A stretch of 64,000 nucleotides of DNA from Sindora glabra (lineage: Eukaryota; Streptophyta; Magnoliopsida; Fabales; Fabaceae): the NCBI GenBank assembly GCA_020226215.1, contig CM035226.1, positions 91,908,895 through 91,972,894 on the forward strand, in the 5' to 3' direction. Below, one piece after another: positions 40,549 to 50,086 of this stretch. Each line of letters opens with the position of its first letter. The first letter of the stretch is position 1. Under the pieces are notes generated by a model, which was not told the origin of the DNA, searched no databases, and saw nothing but the letters and a program-made list of their open reading frames with translations. The position numbers and the translations under genes are program-made.

Positions 40549-41199
40549 TCATTCCATAATAACTTTAGCGCCAAGAGCTTTCATTTTCTCCATTATTTGT
40601 TCTCCTTCTTCCTTTGAAACACCTTTCTTTATAATAGAAGGTGTTTTCTCAACTAAATCCTTTGCTTCCTTTAAACCTAAATCAGTAAAGCCCCGGACTT
40701 CCTTGATGATTTTAATTTTTGAAGCTGCTTCGTAGGACTCCAATTTCAATTCAAATACAATCTTTTCTGGCTTCATCTCCTCCTTAGCTGCTGTTGGTGC
40801 CTTCATTGCCATTCCAGCCAAATTGACAGCTCCCGGTTTCATATATCCTGTAAAAGGCATCTCCTTCATCGCTAGTTTCTTCATCAGGATGGGACCCAAT
40901 TCTGCAGAATCAGCCAGTGTCAAAGATGCCAATTCATCAACAAGCCTGAAAACTCTCTCCGTGGGAGGACTACGATGCTCGGTGGGATCAAATGTTGCTG
41001 GATCAAAATCGGCCGGGAGTCTAATTTGATCAATCTCAACTTCCTCAACACCCTCCCCTTCGACTTTCCTAGCAGGCTGACCATAATTTCTTGAAACAAC
41101 ATGAAAATTACTTGGATTAAATCCTACGGCTGTCAACTGAAATGGTTTTTTACGTAATCCATTGGTTATGCGCTGCCTTATCCTTGAAAGCGAACTCAT
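40549..41199 (-). CDS. MRPL12: Mitochondrial ribosomal protein bL12m (L7/L12)
   Basis: A single uninterrupted reading frame of 216 aa. The N-terminus MSSLSRIRQRITNGLRKK is Arg/Lys-rich without early acidic residues and looks like a mitochondrial presequence. Residues around 75-100 (PPTERVFRLVDELASLTLAD) match the L7/L12 dimerisation segment. An Ala/Pro/Met-rich hinge follows. The C-terminal domain (FELKLESYEAASKIKIIKEV, LGLKEAKDLVEKTPSIIKKG, to the end ALGAKVIME) is the conserved elongation-factor-binding part of the ribosomal stalk. The protein forms dimers on the mitochondrial large subunit and recruits translational GTPases. The L12 frame is intact, the length is normal for a plant mitochondrial form, and the coding region has no intron. 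A leader intron upstream is probable. Confidence 0.93.
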   Translation of the reverse strand: MSSLSRIRQRITNGLRKKPFQLTAVGFNPSNFHVVSRNYGQPARKVEGEGVEEVEIDQIRLPADFDPATFDPTEHRSPPTERVFRLVDELASLTLADSAELGPILMKKLAMKEMPFTGYMKPGAVNLAGMAMKAPTAAKEEMKPEKIVFELKLESYEAASKIKIIKEVRGFTDLGLKEAKDLVEKTPSIIKKGVSKEEGEQIMEKMKALGAKVIME

Positions 41200-41660
41200 T
41201 CTGAACGTGAAGGATTGCTATCCCTCGCAAACTATAAATTTAGCCTGGTAAAAACATCATAAACTCTTCTGACAGCAGAAAAACACCCTGGAAAAAAAAT
41301 CAAAATAAAACAGAACAACCCAAATCAGTACACATCAACTAATCTGCTCGAAGAACTAAAAGTCATATCGTTTTGGTCGATAAGCACTAAGTTTTTCGGA
41401 TTCCTTGGCAACAGCAAGAAAATGGACGCGCTAGATTTCACATCCTCTTCAAACACAGTGCATTTTCTGAAATAAAAAAAGAAACGAACGACGAAAACTC
41501 ACCTGATCAAATGCCGGAAAATCCGCCGGCGACCAATGACAACCACCGTGGAGGTGCCTCCGCCACCGCAGCAGAGCGCATAGCGCGGTTTTCCAGGGAT
41601 GAAGGGTATAACCGAACAAGGGGTTTTAGGCAGGAAGGGTATAACCGAACAAACCCCATT
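41200..41660 (-). promoter_or_regulatory. Leader with probable 5' UTR intron, and promoter, of the bL12m gene
   Basis: On the minus strand a donor CAG|GTGAGT (exon end 41503) pairs with an acceptor TTTTTTTTCCAG|GG (exon start 41287), giving a 215-nt intron in the 5' UTR. Another acceptor (exon start 41244) is possible. Upstream lies a GC-rich block (41510-41595). Beyond it the 19-mer GAAGGGTATAACCGAACAA is present twice (41601-41619 and 41634-41652) as a short direct repeat in the promoter. Confidence 0.55.
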
Positions 41661-41699
41661 TAAATTAGGGAAAGGAAATAGAATTAAAAAAGAGAATTA

Positions 41700-42760
41700 T
41701 GAGGGACGGAAAGAAATGATTCTTAATTATTCAATTTATTTGATTTAAATAAAAAAATTGGAAAGAAAATCAAGTATTTTTAATTTATTTTATTAAAAAT
41801 TATTGTATTAAAAAATAATTTATTTATAATTATTATTAAAATAATTATTATAATTATTATTTTATTATTTTTATTTTATTTATTAATATTATAATTTTTA
41901 TAATTATTTAATATTAATTATTAATATCTTATTAATATTATTTTTATTATTACTCATTATTTCAATTATTATTAATATCTTAATAATAATTAATATCATC
42001 ATAATAATATTAATTATTATTTGTTAAATTATTATTTATAATATTTATTATTATTTTATTAATATTATTAATTATTAATAAATTAAAAATTATAATATTA
42101 AAAATAATCATTATTAAAAATATTATAATACTATTAATATAATTAAATAATATTATAATATTTAGCATTTATTTAATATTTAAGAATATTATTTATTAAA
42201 TAAATATTAATAATATTATTAATATATAATTAATAATTATTAATATATATTATTAAAAATAAAATTATATAATAAAATTATATTATTAATATAATTAATA
42301 ATAATAATTTTTAATATTTATTATTATCTCATTAATATTATTAATTGTTAATATTATTATTTTATTAATATTATTAATAATTTAAAATATTCTAATATTA
42401 TTAATATATAATGATAATTATTATTTAAATATTATTTAGTTATATTATAATTATTATTAAAAATAAAATTATTATTATTTATTTATTTATTAATATTTTA
42501 TTAATATTATTACCTTTTAATATTATTAAATATTTTATTATATTTATTATATTAATTATGATATTGAAATGGGGAAAGGGAATGAGATTTTCCAAGGATT
42601 TGAGGAGAATTACCATTTCCTTAATTGGGATAATTCCATTAAGGAAAAATGGAAAAAGAGAATGAATTTTTTTTAATCAAACAAAAATAAAGAAAATGAA
42701 ACTTTGCAATTCCCTTTCCTTTTCCTTTTCCTGATTACTCCCAACCAAACAATCCCTATC
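41700..42760. repeat. Nearly pure A+T block with a MITE-like right end
   Basis: From about 41810 to 42545 the sequence is almost only A and T, made of ATT/TAA/TAATATT words. It ends in a GC-richer tail (42550-42760) with the words TTAATTGGGATAATTCCATT and ACTCCCAACCAAACAATCCC. The latter is the inverted form of the GGGATTGTTTGGTTGGGAGT ends common in plant miniature elements. The matching left end is not intact. I see an element truncated on the left or filled with simple repeat. Confidence 0.4.
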
Positions 42761-43737
42761 TTATCCTAAATCGATTAATACTTATTGAATAGATCTTACA
42801 TAAATTTGATTCCTTACTTAGATTTGTTTAACACTATAAATAAGTCAAATTATAATTTATTAAAAAATAAATTCTAATTTAATGAGTTATTTAGAGTTAT
42901 AAGTTACTATCTCTTTAAATTATTTAAAATTTATTTTTATTTTTTATTAATTTATAACCCATATATTTTATAATAAATTTAAATTTTTTTATAACATATA
43001 ATTAATTTAATTTTAATATAATTATGACCTAATTTTAAATTATAAATATATAAAAATATATATGTAAATAAATAATAAAATAAAATAAAATAAATTATAT
43101 TTTATAACAAATAGTAAAATAAAATAATGTAAATAAATAAATATATAAGTTTATAAAATATAATTAATTAAATATTATATTTTTATTTTAAACTTCTTGA
43201 TTTTGTTATTATGGTTTAATTTTTAAATAAATATAAATTATTTTAATTATATATTTATTTCTATTAATATGTTCTTTTATGTTATTTTATAATTTCAACT
43301 AATTCAATAATTAATTTTACAAAATATATCAATTAATTTATTAATTATAAGCTAAATTATGAGTTATTTGCATGAAATGGAATCTTAATAGTTTGGATCT
43401 AAATCTATTCATTAAACATATAATGGATCTTAAATTCTTTTAAAATATTTATTAATATTAATTTATATAATATATGAATTTATTTCTTATAAATGTTTAA
43501 TGTGTCTTTAATCTTTTTTAGATATTACATTAAATTTATTTGAATAATACATTTTATAATTAATTTATTATTATATAAAAATTAATATTATCACGTATAT
43601 TAGAATATTATATTAATTTATTTAAAAATAATATTAAAAATATTAAAATTTACATTAAATTATAAATATATTTTAAAATAATATTTTTTATTTTATAAAA
43701 CTAATTTATATAATGTAGAAGTATCTAATTATAATAT
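42761..43737. other. A+T-rich gene-free DNA
   Basis: No gene, RNA or defined repeat recognised. Confidence 0.55.
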
Positions 43738-44325
43738 AAATGCATAAATAATTATTTCTGAATTGATTTAATATAATATTTATTTGACAAAATTAATAAT
43801 GACATAATACACATTTATCTTAAAGCTAATATAGATAGTATGGAAGGGCCAAAATAAAAATGAATGTGAATAAAAAATAAATATAATTTATAATTATCAA
43901 GTATAATTATGAAAAAAATTAAAATTATATTTGTATTAACGGGTTTAAATGGATCCTTTTTAGAAATTTTAATTGGATTTTATTGGATTCATATTAATTT
44001 GAATTTTTAATGAATTCAAAATAATTGGTCCTTATAAATGTATAAATAATTATTTATGAGTTAATTTAATATAATATTTATTTAACACAATTAATAATAA
44101 TATAATCCATGTTTATCTTGAAGCTAATATGAATGATATGAAAGGGTCAAAATAAAAATAAATTTAAATAAAAAATAAATATAATTTATAATTATCAAGT
44201 ATAATTATGAAAATGATTTAAAATTATATTTGTATTAATGGTTTAAATGGATCCATTTTAGATATTTTAATTGAATTTTATTAGATTCATTAGATTTTTA
44301 ATGAATTCAAAATAATGAGTTCTTA
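43738..44325. repeat. About 297-bp tandem duplication
   Basis: Unit 1 (43738-44034) and unit 2 (44035-about 44325) run in parallel from TAAATGYATAAATAATTATT through AATTATCAAGTATAATTATG to TTTTTAATGAATTCAAAATA. They differ by scattered substitutions and a few small deletions in unit 2. Head-to-tail, no coding potential. Confidence 0.85.
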
Positions 44326-44394
44326 ATAGATTTAAATTTAATTGAGTTTGGATTAAGTATATCCAAACTCAACTTATTAGTATCCCTAGTTTTA

Positions 44395-44655
44395 GGATAT
44401 ATTTGTTTAACATTTTTTACAAGCTATTTTTGAATTCATAATTATTTTCACAATTTATTTTTAAAAATTATAATTATATATATATAAATTAAAAAATAGA
44501 AATAAATTTTAAATATTTTTAATTTATTCTTTTATTTTTTTGTGTGAATTTTCTAATTAAATAGGATATTTTTTATTTTTATTTTCAAGTAATTTTTATT
44601 TTATATTTTCAAATTTGAAAATAATTTTTAAAAGTAATAAAATATACTTTAATTT
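44395..44655. repeat. Dispersed T/A-rich foldback repeat, copy 4
   Basis: It shares AATTTATTTTTAAAAATTAT, AAAAAATAGAAATAAATTTT and TTTCTAATTAAATAGGATAT with the copies at 3001, 13600 and 31740, in the same order. It lies just outside the GC-richer left part of the MULE region. Confidence 0.45.
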
Positions 44656-44854
44656 TATTTATTTATTTGCAATGATGTAAACGTAATTTTCTTTTTTGGT
44701 TTAGGGGAGGGGAGGAGAGGAAAGGAGATAAGAGGAGAGGAAGGGGCTGGGAAAAATTACCAACGAACTGCAACGGGAAAAAGTAATCCCCGTTTCCCTG
44801 CACCGACAAAACATATGACCAGAAACCTGCATGCAGTGAATCACGGACCGAAGG

Positions 44855-45172
44855 AGGACGTGATCAGGCGCCAGGCTCAACGCGACGCGACGGCAGGCTG
44901 GCAGGGTGATGCGACAGTCACGGCTTACAGCAGGACGTGATCAGTCTGATCACGTCCTCATGCAGGACGTGACCAGTGCATCATGTTCCTCCGTGACTCG
45001 GCCATTGTTCATCCGTGACCACATGACCACTGTTCATCCGTGACCGTGCCTCATGCCTTTATATCTCGCCTCGCTAAACTTGCTGAAGCACCGAAATTGC
45101 GGAAGTTGGTGAGTGCTTGCGGAAGGAAGGAGTGCTGCACGATTGAAGCAAGGAGAGAAGGAAGATTACCAG
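44855..45172 (+). promoter_or_regulatory. Promoter-like block with AGGACGTGATCAG motif array, TATA word and spliced leader
   Basis: AGGACGTGATCAG starts at 44855 and again at 44932. It is followed by its inverted copy TGATCACGTCCT at 44947-44958, giving a palindrome with a 3-nt centre. A variant, AGGACGTGACCAG, follows at about 44964. TGTTCATCCGTGACC occurs twice (about 45006 and 45031). A TTTATATC word at about 45058 could be the TATA box. A leader then ends at a consensus donor, CAG|GTAAGT (exon end 45172). ACGTG cores are known bZIP/bHLH targets, but factor binding is only inferred. Confidence 0.5.
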
Positions 45173-45180
45173 GTAAGTTT

Positions 45181-46680
45181 TTAATTTAGTTTAATTAAAT
45201 TAAATTTATTTATTTATTTAATTTTAATTTATTTATTTATTTAAATTTATGTATTTATGAATTTATTTAATTTAATATATTTAATTTATTTACTTGATTT
45301 AAATTAATTAATTAAATTGTTTGATTTAATTTAGTTAGTTTTATTCATTTCATTTAATTTAGTTAGTTTATTTATTTGATTTATTTATTTAGTTTATTTG
45401 TTTAATTAATATATTTGAGTTAATTTTCTTAATTTACTTACTTAATTTAATTTAAATTAGTTGATTTATTTATTTGATTTAATTTAGTTAATTTATTTAT
45501 TTGATTTAATATTTTTAATTTACTTGTTTGATTTAATCTAGTTGATTAATTTATCCGATTTAATCTAGTTAAATAATTTATCTGATTTAATTTAGTTAAT
45601 TAATTTATTTAATTTAATCTAGTTGATTAATTTAATGTAGTTAATTTATTAAATTGTTTGATTTAATTTAGTTATTTTATTCATTTGACTTAATTTAGTT
45701 AGTTTATTTATTTGATTTATTTATTTAGTTTATTTGTTTAATTAATATATTTGAGTTAATTTTCTTAATTTACTTATTTAATTTAATTTAGTTAATTAAT
45801 TAATTTGATTTAAATTAGTTGATTTATTTATTTGATTTAATTTAGTTAATTTATTTATTTGATTTAATTTAGTTAATTTTTTTATTTAATTTAATGTATT
45901 TAGTTTATTTATTTGATTTAATTTATTTAATTTAAAACTTTTGATTTACTTGTTTGATTTAATCTAATTGATTAATTTATCTGATTTAATCTAGTTGATT
46001 AATTTATCTAATTTAATTTAGTTAATTAATTTATTTAATTTAATCTAATTGATTAATTTAATGTAGTTAATTTATTTATTTAATTTAATTTAGTTAATTA
46101 ATTCATTTAATTTAATGTATTTAATTTAATTTTTTAATTTAATTTATTTAATTTATTTATTTGAGTTAATATTTTTAATTTACTTGTTTGATTTAATTTA
46201 GTTAATTAATTTAAGCTTGTTGATTAATTTATCTGATTTAATGTAGTTAATTTATTTATTTGATTTAATTTAGTTAAATAATTTATTTGATTTAGTTGAT
46301 TTATTTATTGAATTTAATTTTGTTAATTTATTTAATTGATTTAATTTACTTATTTGCGTTAATATTTTTATTTACTTGTTTAATTTAGTTTAGTTGATTT
46401 ATTTAATTATTTTAATTTAGTTGATTTATTTGTTTGATTTAATTTAGTTGATTTATTTGTTTGATTTAACTTAGTTAATTTATTTAGTTGATTTAATTTA
46501 GTTAATTAATTTGTTTGCATTAATATTTTGATGTACTTGTTTGATTTAATTTAGTTAATTTATTTATTTAATTTAATTTAATTGATTTGTTTGTTTGAAG
46601 TCAATTTATTTAATGTATTTATTTGATTTAATTTAGTTAATTAATTTGTTGGATTAAATCTATTTAATATATTTAGTAAA
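45181..46680 (+). repeat. Degenerate 27-bp-type T-rich minisatellite in the presumed leader intron
   Basis: About 1.5 kb built from variants of GATTTAATTTAGTTAATTTA followed by TTTATTT, with a typical period of 27 bp (for example 45820-45900 and 45540-45620). On the plus strand C is almost absent and T exceeds A strongly. The block begins just after the donor at 45172/45173 and ends before the coding region at 47132, so it would be intronic in a transcript. At 47008-47026 a 19-nt segment is bounded by TACAG and GTAAGA and could be a small noncoding exon. Confidence 0.8.
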
Positions 46681-47131
46681 ATTAATTTATTTGTTGGAGT
46701 TAATTTATTTAATACCTTTAATCTATTGAGATAATGATATTTAATATGTGTAATAAGTGGTTATTAAAAATAATAATATTATTATTATTATTTTAAATTT
46801 ATTTAATTTACTTTAATTAAAATACTATTGAATTTATTCTTTAATTTATTTATCCATAGACTATAAATTTTTATTGTATTTTAGTTAGAAGAAACTTAAT
46901 TTTAAGCTGTATTATTCTACTTGAGTAGATATTATTTTTTGTATTATTGTAATAATTGAGTATATATTTTGCTTATGAAGTTTATACAGTCTAACTTTCT
47001 AATACAGATAAAATATGTTCCTCCAGGTAAGACTTTTAGTTATAATATTAGATGACATAAAAATAAATCTCAGTATTATTTATTTTTTATAAGTATGTTT
47101 TAATCCCTGAAATCACTTTAACACCTCGGAT

Positions 47132-49877
47132 ATGGTAGGAATCACCATGAGTACTAGGGAAGAAAATGTATGTATCTATGCGAACGGAGAAATTTATGAA
47201 ACGGATGAGGACGATACATTTAAGTGTCGAAGAGTGAAAGTTATGAGAATTAAATTGGATATCACCTTGGATACATTGAAAATTGTAATTGGCCGAAAGT
47301 TAAGACTTGCAGAGAATCAAGCTGTGACTGAGTTGGAGTATAGGCATCCACTTTCACTGAACCCGACGCGATACAAAGCTTGTCTATTAGAGGATGATGA
47401 TGACATTCAACGAATGTGGGAGACGAATGCCAGATTCCCCACTCAATTGTCTTGCCCAGAATTGTATGCACACATCGCAAGCAAGGGATTTGATCTGAAC
47501 GTTGGTAGTCAACTAATTGACGAGAGTGGGCTATGCACACAACCGTCCACCAACCTATTTCCTAACTTTGGTGAAGGGCCATCAAATTATAACCCGTACC
47601 ATGGTAGTCTGGAACCAGTGGGTGGACATGTGGGTCTTGGACAACAGTTTCAATTTTTCGTTGTTGATTACACTGCAGAGCCATGTTCTTCCCAGCCCGG
47701 CTATGGTCTCCTTCCATCCCCCTCTATCCCGGAGGAATCAGACGACATAATGGATGATTTTGAAGAGAATGATGCACATGACGACATTCCCGAAAGATTT
47801 AATTGGGATAATAATAGTTGTGATGATGATGAAGCTGATGGTGGTGAAAATGTGACCCCAGCGATCCCTGCAACACCCGTGAACCAATATGTGGAATCGG
47901 CAGCTGCCTTTTTTGGAAGAATAAATATAGATGTAGCCGACAACAATGATTTTCTGGGTATGGAAGGTGCTATGAATGTGCTCAATGACCAAGAGCCAGA
48001 TGTGGGTTGGATGTATAGTGACAAAAAATCATTCCGTCGTGCGATGAAAATATACTCAATTCGAACCCACCACACATTTTACTCACATTACTCTTTGGCC
48101 AAGTATGAAGAGTATCGATGCCTTCACTATGGTGGACAATGCAATTGGAGGGTTAGAGCCTCCCATAAGCCAAGAGAGAATCACTGGCAAATAACAAGAT
48201 ACAATGGACCTTATACATGTGTCTCCGCTTCTTTTTCGAGTGATCACCCAAAATTGGACACAGATGTTATTTCATCTTACATTGTGGGGTTGGTGACTGA
48301 GAACCCCAGCGTGTCCATTTGAGGGGTTATTGAGCGTATTCACAGTATTTTTGGATATACAATTTCATATAAGAAGGAGTGGAAGGGTAAACACCGAGCT
48401 CTTGCACTCGCTTTTGAAAATTGGGAAAAATCATATGCTTTACTACAGAGGTGGTTGGCGGCTGTACGACATTACAATCCTGGGTCGTACTTCGAGATTG
48501 TCAGCAAGGAATGTCCGTCAAGCAGCGGTGAGAGTGCGCCAGTAGCACTGTTCCATCGGGTGTTTTGGACATTCAAGTTATGCATTGATGCGTTCGATCA
48601 TTTAAAACCTATGGTTCAAGTTGATGGCACATTTTTATATGGAAAGTATAAGGGGGTGTTACTGATCGCAACTTCACAAGATGGGGATAGAAAAATTGTT
48701 CCCCTTGCATTTGCTGTAGTAGAAAGCGAAACATACGAGACATGGGCTTGGTTCCTATCAAACGTCCGACGGCATGTCGTCAAGGATAAGCAGGGTGTTT
48801 GCTTGATATCAGATATACATCCTGGGATAGTTGCTGCCGTTGCAAACCCACGCGTAGGGTGGCAACCACCCTGTGGTTATCATGTGTTCTGCCTACGACA
48901 CATCACCAGTAATATGAACTCAACCTTCAAGACCGAGTGGCTAAAAAAATTATTCATTAGTATTGATACGTAATACTCCTAGAAAACTTCTCTAATTATC
49001 ATGACACCTTATTATCTTTGTTAATTATGTCACAATGTCGGGTTGTACAGGTTACCAATACGAGCGACATGTAGTGGATTCAAAGTTAGCGGAACTACAA
49101 TAGTTGCACCTAAAAGTTGCTGATTGGATTGCAAATATCTCAAAATATCAGTGGAACCGTGCGTATGACGAAGGAGGCAGACGATAGGACCACATGATAA
49201 CTAACTTGGCGGAGTGTGTCAACAGCGTCCTCAAAGGGGTTAGATTTTTGCCTATCATGGGGTTGGTGAAGGCAACAATGTATCGATTAAATGCATATTT
49301 TGTTGATAGATCAGAGACAATTGCAGCATAATTACAAGTAGGAGAGGTGTTTTCCGAGGACGTCCGAAAAAAGATTCAAGATTGCATTCGGAAAGCGTCA
49401 ACCTGCCACGTGCGCCGTTTCGACCGCCAGGGGTTTTTATTTGAGGTTGAGGAGTCATATGACTTGACGTGGAAGCAGTTCGGTCGGTCCTGCAAGGTTA
49501 GTCTTCGCGATCATACATATGATTGTGGCGAGTTTCAAGTTGAGCACTGGCCCTGCCAACATGTATTTGCTGCATGTTCGAAAGTTTCATTGGATCCCTT
49601 GCAGTTTGTTGATCGTGTTTTCCGATTGGAAACAATGCTCAGTGCATATAGTAGTGAGTTCCGACTAATAGGCAGTGTGGAGCATTGGCTAGCGGTCGAT
49701 GGACCAGAACTCATTCCAGATCCCTCAGCGATACGTGCCAGCGGTCGACCACGATCTAGGCGTATAAGGAACGAAATGGACTAGCAAGAGGGTCCATCCG
49801 ATCCTCAAAAGTGTGGGTTATGCAGGCAGATAGGGCACAACTGCGCAACCTGTCCAGCCCATCAAAGGAACTTTTGA
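47132..49877 (+). pseudogene. MULE (MuDR-type) transposase, broken by stops
   Basis: Exon 1 runs from 47132 to about 48959 and exon 2 from about 49051 to 49877. The N-terminus (CIYANGEIYETDEDD ... YRHPLSLNPTRYKACLLEDD) is the PB1-like domain of MULE proteins. An acidic linker is followed by a MuDR-type domain (VGWMYSDKKSFRRAMKIYS, then CLHYGGQCNWRVRASH). The DDE core shows VQVDGTFLYG (first D), LISDIHPGIVAAV (second D) and TNLAECVNSVLKG (E). The SWIM finger (DCGEFQVEHWPCQHVFAAC) has lost its first Cys (Tyr, codon 49518). A zinc knuckle CGLCRQIGHNCATC lies near the end. In-frame stops are TGA 48320, TAG 49101, TAG 49185, TAA 49329 and TAG 49782. In life it would have excised and inserted the element. 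The state of the DDE residues is otherwise good, so decay is recent to moderate. Confidence 0.85.
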
Positions 49878-50086
49878 GTGCACACCCCATTGGTTGTTGG
49901 TATTGAGATCATAAATAGCAGTAAATTAATGAACACACTGGCAAGTATAATATGTCAGCATTAGTATCCCTGATGCCTTATTAGGTCACTTACTTTGGAT
50001 GATAGCTGTGTTTAAATGTATACTTTTGTACAATTAACTGAATTATTTCAATATGATAGATATCATACCTCTCGACTATAATAGCC

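Noticed and set aside
40823..41102. Open frames overlapping the bL12m gene
   Set aside because: They are shadows of the L12 frame in other phases.
45181..46680. CRISPR-like array
   Set aside because: The repeats are imperfect, contiguous and lack regular unique spacers; the host is a plant.
47262..48075. Antisense frames over the MULE transposase
   Set aside because: They are shadow frames; the plus-strand frame has the domain content.
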